A stretch of 64,000 nucleotides of DNA from Orbilia blumenaviensis (Eukaryota; Ascomycota; Orbiliomycetes; Orbiliales; Orbiliaceae): the NCBI GenBank assembly GCA_036872755.1, contig JAVHNS010000005.1, positions 2,480,001 to 2,544,000 on the forward strand, given 5' to 3'. Positions 48,375 through 58,520 of this stretch are shown in pieces. Made by a program: the position numbers and the translations under genes. A model generated the notes under the pieces. It saw nothing but the letters and a program-made list of their open reading frames with translations, searched no databases and was not told the DNA's origin. Every line of letters starts with the position of its first letter. Within the stretch, counting starts at the first letter, position 1.

Positions 48375-51300
48375 GGATACAAGTACATCTTCCTGTCTAG
48401 CTCTTAATCAACTGAGAGTGATCCTATAGCCGAGCCCTATCTCTTCTCTTCTGTTGGTGACCCTATGCGACACCGGAGCTTCTGTCGCTCAGCTGCGGAC
48501 GCCGATGAGCGTCTCACATGGCGTCACAGGATGGGACTGCTAAGTCAACAAAGGCAAGCTTACAGGCAAAGTCAGCAAAACAAATTAAAAACGAGTAATA
48601 GATCATCAAGCCGTCTTCGCTTGGCGGGGGTACCAATCACTGGTCACCTAGTCGCGATCACACCCTGGACTGGGCGGATGAAAATCTTTTTGTCTTTGAC
48701 CCCCCTCTAAACCCACCGCGACGCATGAAGTTGCGTGTATCGTACCTGCGAGAGTGCATACCCGGTAAATCTAAATGTGCCGTTTTATAGCATGTTATGC
48801 ATAGCACCACGGACCAAGGAGGAGCTTGTACATGTACGTATCTGTGGGTAAGCGTGGCAACCCGGGATGATAAAGACGAATGGCAAGATAAGGAAATAGT
48901 ACCTTGTGCTTTTTCCCCCTGTATGCCACGCGCGCAAATTTGTTGGCAAGCTGCGGGGAGCATATATATTACCCTTCATATCAATTATTAATAGCTATTC
49001 CAATGTATGTGTGTGTTCAACTCCGGTGTTGCTTCGACGCGCAGACAACGTTGTGTGTGACGTTGGAAATTTTAACTGAACGTACCCTGGTGCTATAATA
49101 ACTGATGAAGTCCAACGTTCGGACTGAATGACCCGGCCTGACCCCAGGAAGATAATATTAGTGCTGGGGAAGGGGTATTAACGTTTCTGGTCAGAAAGGG
49201 ATCACAAACGCAGGGGTTTGTGGACAGCTAATAACGTTGATTATCCATTGAAAATTTTGGGCCATTGGCTAGGAAGGCTGATCATTAATGTCCCGTATAG
49301 TTCTAACCGCCATATCGGTGTTGCAATTGAAATGTCCGTCGATCAGCCGCGACGTTGGATGAGTTAGGTCGTACATGTTTACAAGTACGAAACCGGTTTA
49401 CCTTTTTACGGCTTGACAGAAGAGTATTTGCAGCTTTTGAGGGTTGCCTGTCGACCGCGGTGTCGGACTGGTGTTTTTTCTTCTTCTTTAAAAAATAGTT
49501 TAACTATTGTGGAACGTGAGCTTGAACGGCCGGCCGGACATCCTGCGCTGTGTATGCATACGTATCCTCAGGTACATGCTAGATGATCCTAGGCCACTTC
49601 TATTTAGGTTAATTAGGAGAACGGTATGTGGAGTTGATATATGTCGATATAGTGGTGCTATCGATATCTCCATTGATACCTGTTGTTGAGAAGGAATTGG
49701 CCAATGTGAGTTGCGCAGTTGTGGTCTAAAATAGACGGATCGAGTTCATACATAAACATATGCATGAATATAGAGACCTGGGACAAGTGGGCGTCGATAC
49801 CACTATTGAGGGTCTAGGGCCGCCGACCGTTGAACAGGATCCTTTGTCGATCTGTGCAGCTGTGTCCCTGCCGCGGGCTCACGCTTCACCGAGGCCACTG
49901 GCCAGCTTGTAATGTTACGTTTCAGCGCAGAGGGGCCCCAGTGTAGTCTGTATTTGTTACATATCTGTGCATACTTTGTTCATATGTAGATATGATATAT
50001 GTATATATATTAGTGATGAATTTGTATTATGATGGGGCGATGATCGATATGGAATGCATGGGAAACGTCGCGATGTAGTTAGTCTGGAAATTATAGACGC
50101 TTATGGCCGTTGGGAGTAGAGTGGTAGTTTTGAGGAATGCAAATTCAAAATCGTAACTAACTAGAACCTAACTCATAAAAATTTCGTAATCTCAAGTATG
50201 CACTCGGTTAACGCAAGTGGATAACGGCTCCGAGAATAGGACGCCGTGGCATGACATTGACGGATGCAGGCAAAGGCCCCAGCTAGTAATGCAGAAGGCT
50301 TAACCTTGAACAATTGGGCCTAAGGCGAATATACCGTACGCATTGAACCACATTGGTTTGATGGCACTATTAACGTCTGCCTAGGTTTGTGATCTCTTGG
50401 TCAGTTGGTAACATCGTATCTTTAGTAACGCGGCTAACGTTAACGGTCTGCAATATTCTATCTTGATCGATCTAGACCTAGCCCGTGCAGTCACTAACTA
50501 AAGCGTGTATAAAATATTAAAATCAAATTGCAGGCAGAAGTTGCCTCTTGACCATCGCAGACGTTAAGTGTGAGGTCATTTTGAATAATGCGACTTAGAA
50601 TTTATTATTTTGCGTTCCACCAACATGTAGTAGGCAAGGGGTACGATCATACGACTATACCATGGCGAAATGGCGTGGTAATATGCATATATGCAATGCG
50701 AGTACCGATGGCTCTGCACACCATCCAAGTTCCAATCATTTCGATTCTCTCTCACAAATAGTTTGGAGTAACCTTCTGTCACTTTACACGACATGCAAAG
50801 TACACCCTAAAAACCGGCCAACCCCGCGCTCGTTTTCACTACACTGGCATCATCTCGCTAGGTTTGCGGCGATATTCTTTGGATCTAGGGAAACTTGGGG
50901 CTTGGATAGAGGAACTCTGGAAAGATCCTCTAGCTGTTGAAGAACAGCTGACCCCAATACCTTCTGGCTGTAAAATCCTGTGCGATCGTGTTTCCGCTTG
51001 TTCCGTCCAACCCAAGTGGCCTGGACCCGATAACCGATTGATGAGCTAGCCAGACAAAGGTTTGGTTTTCGGTGCCCGAAACGGTACTGGGCTCATATAT
51101 CACCTGAAGGCATTCCGCTTTGGAAGAAAGTGATCTGCTTTTTGTGGGGTTGTAAGGCAAAAAATCAAAAAGGCTGCGGCCACGTCGGCCAAGAGGGCTT
51201 GCTGCAGACCCCAGCAAAGCCAATTTTTATTATTATTTTGCCTTCTGATTTACCGCCCGAATACCCGTCCTGATTGATTGAGGTTACATTCCGCATTTGT

Positions 51301-51920
51301 GAACAGCAATCTGCTAACAAATAGGCAATCTTTCTTCTTGGTTGTGCGCTCGAATTTGCTAGTCGGTCCCGTCCAACACTTTCAGAACCTGACACTAAAG
51401 CTATGGACAGAGTCTTGGCTAGGACAATATATGCACATACATGCAGCTTCCCCACACGATGCGGCCTAAAGGGACAGGGATATGAGGGTACATATTGTTG
51501 ATTGCATGAGTTGCAACTCTCCACTCAGACCGATAGACTTACAGGTTTTGTGCGGCTCGACCTATTGTACATATTATATTGGGAATAATGGCCGAACATG
51601 CGTCGATTCTTGTAAAATCTTCGAGCGCCAGAGAAACAAAGGTTTCCTGTAAACTCTTTGTTAATACACTTCGGATACCAGTATTACCGATTGGTGATTC
51701 GCTCTATGCTAGACTGAGGCGGTCAAGTTAACATGGTGCCGCATCTGCTCGTTGGGCAAGGCCAAAGGCATGGGTCCGATCCGAAAGCAGGCTGCATGTT
51801 GACAAGTTCCTCGGAGGAAATAATTCCTAAAGCTAGTTTAACAAAGGCCCATGTAAGTGATTTATTTGTTGATACCTCCGAGGCTGAATGTGCCGTCGCC
51901 CGCTTTTCATCGACTTTTCA

Positions 51921-51950
51921 TTTTTTTTTTTTTTTTTCATTTTTTTTTTT
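51921..51950. repeat. T17-CA-T11 tract
   Basis: Two long T runs separated by CA, non-coding. Confidence 0.9.
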
Positions 51951-52654
51951 CTTCGATCCCGACCCGATTCTGGCTAGCTCGTATATAGCCATGCGCCCTC
52001 GATTTATAGTCGATCATTCTCGATGCGTACTAGAAGCCCAATCCCTGGAGCTAAACAGACTAATACCTGGATTGAATGCTATTTATAACTTGGCAGATTT
52101 GCGATTTGTCTCTTCATATTCGCTTTGAGAAGGAGTGGTATGATGCTGAAAACATAGAGTGACTTCATACCAACACTTGCCGTAACAATCAATATGCAGA
52201 CCTGAAGCTACGTTGGGCTGGGGTACGTGGCGCGTGGTTGGGGAATTGGTATATTTTTGATGTGATTCTATATCGGCGTCTCCATAGAGCATTTTACATA
52301 CTTTGTCAAAACTCTGTCATTCCCAACGCCAGCTTCTGATATGAGGATGGCATGGGCAATATTTCTCGTCCTGTAAGAGTGTTTTACACCTGGTCGTGAA
52401 GTTTCTTCCGCATCAGTTCCGGCCCCAAATAATCATTCAAATGGATCAGGCAAGGCCCCACACTCGAGACTTCGGTGTGATCTGCGAGTCCTAGACAAAC
52501 GAGGTAGGTCAGTCTAGCGAAGCAGGAATTCGGCTCGCCAACCGTGGGTCGTCGGTCAACAGGATGATACTTGAGCCTCTCCATTTGCCGCATCCAAGAA
52601 GTCACAATTGGAACAGATCTGACCCGAAAGCAGCAGCTTGGTTCGACTGGTTTC

Positions 52655-53276
52655 TCAACGTTGCAATGTAACCCTGCTCTCGAGATCTCTTATCCAGTCT
52701 GGATACAAGTCATCCACCATCGTTCCTGAAGTCACTCCAATGTATAGTTTGATAAGTGCCGCACCGAAGCCTTCCGCATCGAATCGAGAATATACGTTAG
52801 GCGTGAGATCTTCGTAAAAGTTAGTGCTGATATTCAGGTCTCAAGAGCGGATATGCTGGTTATGGGTTTAGTATAATCTCCCATCTTTCCGGAACAAAAA
52901 AGGTACTCACATGTTATACCTGCGCCCTTACCTCGTTCTTAATTGCTCAATGATATTTGAAACCTCGGGTACATACAGGGACGTTGTTCTGACGTCAAAA
53001 TGTAACAAAGATTCTTCTGGGAATTATGTTTCCCAATCACTCAGAGGAAACTTTGTGCTAAGTGAAAAGAGCTCTAGCTAGCATATCGATAACTACCCTC
53101 AAAAACTCCCAAAAAGAAAATATTGGCAAAAAAAGAAAAAGAAATTCATATGCAGCTAGATCGAGAGAAGCAAAGCATCGAATATCGTTAAGCCTAGGAC
53201 CGCGAGGGATAACAACGGATCGCACTTTCCGAGATGCATCCGCTTTGTGCTTGGCTTCATCATAGTGGAGACTCAT
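52655..53276 (-). CDS. Candidate spliced gene, hypothetical, divergent from the But2 gene
   Basis: Two minus-strand exons are fairly well supported: 53016-52932 and 52826-52655, joined across a 105-bp intron with a GTAAGG donor, an ATACTAAA branch-like site and an ATATCAG acceptor. The join keeps frame and reads VSNIIEQLRTSTNFYEDL, then FGAALIKLYIGVTSG and DDLYPDWIRDLESRV, ending in TGA. The 5' part is uncertain. An ATG at 53276 opens MSLHYDEAKHKADASRKV in a plausible coding frame, but I could not find a canonical donor in the right phase to reach the acceptor at 53017. Beyond the TGA other minus-strand frames also look coding-like down to about 52270, so the gene may be longer or broken. No family is recognised. 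Its start would lie about 240 bp from the But2 gene start on the opposite strand, suggesting a shared promoter region. Confidence 0.4.
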
Positions 53277-53339
53277 CGACTGACAGTTGGTTGCTTTATG
53301 CTTATGATACCGGATACCTTGCAGGTCATAAAAGTTGGC

Positions 53340-53347
53340 TATATAAA
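53340..53347 (+). promoter_or_regulatory. TATA-box candidate of the But2 gene
   Basis: TATATAAA in the context GGCTATATAAAGGAG, about 175 bp upstream of the ATG at 53520. A close match to the TATAWAAR consensus. Strong TATA boxes are typical of regulated rather than housekeeping fungal genes. Confidence 0.5.
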
Positions 53348-53519
53348 GGAGTCTTAATACCCCCCAAAGCTTCCTCTTATTAGTTCTAACTCTCATCAAG
53401 GAGCATTGACAATAGTCTTATGGTCTTATAATATTGACGTTCTTGATATATACATATCAGTCTCACTATCTGACACTGGACTTATCATAACATTTTATAT
53501 ATCCTTATAATTTTCAACA

Positions 53520-54619
53520 ATGTGGTCGACGTTTGCGCTCTCCCTTCTAACACTGTCAGCCTCGGTCCAATCCTTGGTGCTCCCCCGGAATCCATGTTAC
53601 AAGTGTCAGGGATTCACCATTAGTGTCTCCGGCGGCGTCAACGGCCCCCTTGGACAGATATACGATGGCCAGAACCGTGTCGGCCCCAATACCCCGAACC
53701 CAGCCAAGTATACGCTCGGCTGCAATGGCGGGATTATCGATGCCAATGGCCGTGGATGCATCCTAACTCCTCCCACTACACAGTATCAATGCGACGAGGG
53801 CGCATCGCCTACGACCGGATTCGCTATCGGGAGCGAGGGCGGTATCACTTATAACGGAAATGGAAATTTCTGGGCCTGCCCGTAAGTTTAATATTAGAAT
53901 TGTTCGTATCACGATAAGCTTGCTAAACCTTCAATCGTGTAGTGTCGATGATAAGGGCAACTGGAACATATATAGCCAACCAGTTGAAGGTCAGAACAAG
54001 TGTGTAAAGGTCTGGTTAACTGCCAGCGGCTGTGGCGCCCCACCCCCACCCCCACCCCCACCACAGACCTGTCCGTATAGCTTGGTGTATCCAAACGGCC
54101 AGTCTTTCGAATTTCCCCACTTGATCGTTCCAGTCGACCAGAAGAATCCAAATACTGCATATGGAACCCAATATTTCGGCGAAATCACACCATGGAAGTC
54201 TACTATCTTTAATTTCGACGTTCGACCGGAATTCAAGGGCAAGAAGTGTTCTCTTGTCTGGCTGTTCCCAACCAACCCTCCATCGGATACTAGCTCCTAC
54301 ACGTTCTCCGGTGCTGGAAACCTTCACTTCTGGAGAAAGTCATCTCCAGCTACCGGGGGCACGACATATAATAATCAAGGTGGCAACAGTGCCGACTACG
54401 GTGTTACTAAGGTTGTTCCAGGAAATAGCTACACTATCACCACATTTAACTGTCCTTACGGCCAGAAGATCGCCTTCGAAATCAGTTCCACGGATACCAA
54501 TCTCCGATACTTCCAGGACTACAATCCTTCTGCGTAAGTTCTTTTTATTTTGATTCCCGTAGTCTGATAACCCGCTAACTAGTCGATTCAGTGTCGGACT
54601 TTACATTACTGTCTGTTAA
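53520..54619 (+). CDS. Secreted protein with But2 C-terminal domain
   Basis: Three exons: 53520-53881, 53943-54533 and 54592-54619 (326 aa). Introns of 61 and 58 bp have GTAAGT donors and GCTAA(A/C) branch sites, and both joins keep frame. Residues 1 to about 19 are a signal peptide (TFALSLLTLSASVQS). A Cys-containing N-terminal domain follows (about 24-151: SGGVNGPLGQIYDGQNRVG, GCNGGIIDANGRGCIL, ACPVDDKGNWNIYS), of the type found in fungal wall-associated secreted proteins. Eight prolines (154-161) link it to a C-terminal But2-like domain (about 164-326: CPYSLVYPNGQSFEFPHLIV, TPWKSTIFNFDVRPEFKGKKCSLVWLFP, GLYITVC). The domain is named after fission yeast But2, reported as binding a ubiquitin-like modifier, but most filamentous fungal copies are secreted, so an extracellular or wall role is more likely. 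The tiny last exon (nine codons plus one base) completes the conserved end. Confidence 0.88.
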
Positions 54620-57600
54620 ATGGGAACGCACGCCCAACTGAAAAGCAAATGATGCGCAACGATTGAATTATTTTGATAACAACCTGTTTTCCTTTCTATT
54701 TTACTGCATAGCATGGCTTCAAACTTCGGATCATGACCTTACGGCACATCACATTCCTTCCAATTCGGCGTTGCATATATATCCCTTACCGCCCCCCTTT
54801 GTTGAAACCAAATTTCTAGTATCGTGCAGGTTTTCCCTAAAATCATGTACTAGTTTCTAATGTCTAACTCACACCCTCCTTTGCCTTTGTAGGTAATATT
54901 ACGGAATAGTTTATAAATATTTTTCCATCAGCTTTTTTGGGGTCCTGCTTGTACAATTGTGTCGATTCTTATGAAATACCACAACCTAAGTCTAGGCGTA
55001 ACCAAGAGATTATTAGTGTTAAAAATAAGACATCGCAGAGGCCAAGAAAATGCTTGATTCCTAGAGTGGATGGCGACGTAAGCTCGAAAAATATATTATT
55101 GACTTTGAGGGAGACCCCAGGAAGTTTGTGTGTGAAAAGGTGCGCACGTGTGCTAAACCACAGTCGTTGGTTGTCAAGGCCATGCAGGTGATGTTGCAAT
55201 CAGCTTTCGAGCTTACTGCATCCGGAAAGGCCATGTCTATCAGTGCCATATTTAGAGTCGCGGTTCCACAAGATTTTGAATCCGGAGCCATATATAGCTG
55301 TGATCATGAGAGGTTAAAGTCTGTAGACAGGAATATAATTTTGTCATGTACTGGGAGGTGTACGCCTTGGGTTCATGAATTCTTAGGAATTCTAGGAAGC
55401 TTTGTTGTCGGTGCGAGTATTCGAGTCTTGATTAGACCTGCAGGCCTGTCTTGCTGTATGCGCTTAAGGGCTCTAAGACAGGCTACTGGGTCAACTTTCT
55501 CAATCTGATATATGCATCAAGTGGTTTAATAGCTTGAATTAAATCCGGGATTGCGATCTTAGTAACAGAGTTGATCGTGGGATGGCCTCAAGACCCAAGA
55601 AGAGAGTGATGGATTGTGTTGTATATATGTGTTGCCGTTGGATTTTAGATTTTGTCGGTCTTAGCGGATTCTGGGCAACAGGACAGGGTTCCATTCGAAG
55701 GAACAGATGCAGGTTCGACCTTCTATCTAGCCTCCAACTTGATCTAGAGACACAGGATAGCGCTACTATGTCTATACCATTGCATACGTATACATGCTAC
55801 GGCACCAAACGAACGAAATTAGGTTGGTCAGAGGATCATGCTAATATCTTGGACTCGACTGCTCCAGGATAAATATATATAGCTATAGATATAGGTCTCG
55901 CGGGTTAAATTGGATCGATTGAACTTAAGGGAAAAAATCTACGTCGTGCCATTGCAATTGGCTATGGCATGTGCCACCACAATTGAGCAACCAGGGTCAG
56001 CTACACCTCGATCTTGGTATCATGACGCCATTGTGAGATCGGTCGGTTCAATATTGATATCCTTCTTAAATTTAGAACAAGGTGAAACAATATCTGATAG
56101 AACTATACGGAGTAGACTAGTATAGGGTACATATACGGGGTGCTTATTGCACTGTATTTCATTGGCCAAATACCAGTTTACACGTATATTGGTGGGTCTG
56201 AAATATTTAAATCCATTGACTGATTCTAAATATTGGTGCTCGTGGTATCTAAGTGGGGAGCTATAGCGATGGAAAATTCTGAAATAATCATAATGGAAAA
56301 GGAATTCTGTACGATATAAGATCTTTTGCTTAGATATATAACGCGATGTAACGTGCGCAACATGTTTAACCAGCCCAGGTTAACTTTGTATGTCTGGCCT
56401 GAATCCGAGAGTATATTTCCAGTACCACGCCAACTTAATCAGCGTTTGAACTCGCAATCTGAACTCGGTGCAAAGCTGCTTTTGCAGTCCGAATGTTCTA
56501 TGTGTTCATGGACTGGATTGTTGGATTTGAACCTGCTTAATCTGGGGGAATGAGTGCCTAGATGACGGGATCCATTCACACCTTCCTTTTTGGCAACCGT
56601 GCAAATTTTTTTTGATAAAATACTTTTCGATGCGACATATACTTATGATTGCGCGATTTGAAGTAAAATGCCTCCGCAGTTGCCATATATTTGGACTTGC
56701 AGATATCGCCACGAGGTGATAGCATGATAGTATAATTCAACAATAGGGTATACCGGTAGCGTCGATTAATCGATCGTGTTTCCATTTGAGTGTATCCAAC
56801 AAGACAATGCAATATTTCCGTCCTCCTGCGTAATAAATTTAGATAATTAGCTGTGGATATTGCCACACAGCGAATGTAGTCATGGCGGGTAGGTGGCCGA
56901 TGATTGTCAAGCTATAGGTATAGCTAGCGGGAGGTTAGCTATTGGCATGGCCAGCATTATGGGCACGGCGCCTAGCGGATTCCAGAATACAAATTGCTTC
57001 CAAAACAGCAGATGGCATAGAGAGTCGCTGAGCCCCAGCTAACAGACTTCCAGATGTATTGGCCAAGACTTCAACTTCGACTAGGCTATTCGGACTTGGC
57101 CCGTAGATTGGAAGGCGAGATAATATGCCACTAGACGATAAGGACGGCTCCGTTCCGTGCCAAATATGCAGAGACGAGGAACGTATACTTCGGTTAAAAG
57201 AAGATCTTGCCTCATTTATCAGAATTTCCCGAATAGAAAGATGGCGCCAGGGGAATCTCATGGATTCTCAGCTGAACTCACCAGAGGGAACTTCAATCCC
57301 CCGTTCTGGGTACACAGCACTAGGCTAGCCAAGGCTGCCCATCTATGCCGAGAAACATGCAACTGTAGAAAGAAGAATGTGTCGGGGTTTATAGCAGGGT
57401 ATCGATTTTCTTGGGGCATATATCTAAAGTTCTAGCCATAGTCGGCCATACCGCACACAAGGCCCATCTTCACACCGATTCGAACTCAGACTGGACCAGA
57501 CCAGTGGCGATAGATCCCGGCAGAATAATTCCCAAGTCGAAACCAGCAGGAGATACAAACATTATGTATGCCTATGCTAAGAGAAGGAAATAAGTTCTTC

Positions 57601-57830
57601 ATGGATGTATATGACAGCACCATTGTACAATTGTGACATGATTGATCAATTGAGCAGGGCGCAGAGAGCTACAGGATATAAAAGACTCTGGACCGCCCCA
57701 TTTATGGCAGATCTTCAGCGCTCCAGGACATAGCATTACTTTGCGTCTATTATTATCTAAAAGTATATCTCAATCTTTTCTCGTGCCCAAGCCTCGACTT
57801 TGCATAAAATTTCAATCCGCTTCCTATAAA
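54620..57830. other. Intergenic, 3.2 kb
   Basis: Between two secreted-protein genes. Fragments on both strands read partly like protein: minus strand 55061-55291 with several Cys codons, plus strand 57125-57328 with CQICRDEERILRLKEDL. None forms a start-to-stop gene with splice support. They may be relics of duplicated genes or chance. No RNA gene seen. Confidence 0.5.
57677..57684 (+). promoter_or_regulatory. TATA-box candidate
   Basis: TATAAAAG in the context AGGATATAAAAGACTC, about 150 bp upstream of the ATG at 57831. Its spacing resembles that of the TATA candidate of the But2 gene. Confidence 0.5.
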
Positions 57831-58520
57831 ATGCAATTCACTACTGCTGCCCTAGCGGCCATCGCCGCTGTTGTTGGGATCGTCTCCGCCCAGCCCCCAC
57901 CACCACCACCACCACCCCCACCAAGCCATTTCGATGGCCCATTTGCCCTCCAACTCCGAGGCCCCAATCCAAACTGGAATGACAAGTTCATCTCTCATGC
58001 GGAGACTGGCGGCAGCTCTAACTTGTAAGTCACTAGCTCTGGGGGTCAACCATACGCGCATACGAGAGATATAATATTGCGCACGTTAGTTGCTAATGAT
58101 AAGATTTCCATTGATAGGGCCATCCCTGACCGTAACTCTGTCAACTACTTCCTTAACACTACCGACAACACCCTCGTCTACGTCCCATGGCCGCGACCAC
58201 GCGGTTCCCGAGAACAATACCCTTTCGTTGTTGTCGCCAATTTGGCCTCGAATGTTGGTGGCGTCTATGTCGCTGATGAGACCGCTCAGGGCACCACTGG
58301 CTGGTCCTTCAACCAGCAGGGAATCTTGGAGCTTGCCGGGTTGAACAGGTTCCACGTCTGCACTATCCAGACCCCTCGCGGTCCAATGTCTGGTATCGCA
58401 TGGCAATACGGTGTTGCTAAGCCAGATGTTACGGATTGCTCTCCAGTAGCCATACGACGTGTTAATGGTCGAGGCGGGCCTGGAGGCCCAGGAGGTCCCC
58501 GTGGCAGACCACGCATGTAA
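57831..58520 (+). CDS. Small secreted protein with N-terminal proline run
   Basis: Two exons, 57831-58024 and 58118-58520 (198 aa). The 93-bp intron has a GTAAGT donor, TGCTAATG branch site and TTGATAG acceptor, and the split TT|G codon keeps frame. The ATG at 57831 is chosen because it puts a clean signal peptide at the N-terminus (residues 1-20, AALAAIAAVVGIVSA). Ten prolines encoded mainly by CCA follow at 22-31, right after the predicted cleavage site. The mature domain (FALQLRGPNPNWND, NTTDNTLVYVP, PFVVVANLASNVGGVYV, FHVCTIQTPRGPMSG, CSPVAIRRV) has two Cys and a beta-rich look. It weakly recalls the uncharacterised DUF7907-type secreted proteins of ascomycetes, but I would not assign it. 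The C-terminus is a collagen-like GGPGGPGGPRGRPRM. Likely extracellular; function unknown. Confidence 0.82.

Larger units (their letters stand above)
46508..52654. other. Gene-poor region, 6.1 kb
   Basis: Downstream of the 45422 gene there is a CT/T microsatellite (46675-46704). One 147-codon minus-strand ORF (47082-47525) is listed separately at low confidence. A GTTTTT repeat sits at 48351-48374 and T17/T11 tracts at 51921-51950. Minus-strand frames between 50930 and 52605 read partly like protein but are broken and overlap in several frames, so I do not call them. No RNA gene or transposon seen. Confidence 0.5.

Noticed and set aside
52384..52605. 73-codon minus-strand ORF as an extra exon of the 52655-53276 candidate
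   Set aside because: It reads well but another overlapping frame reads equally well, and no canonical intron links it to the upstream exon.
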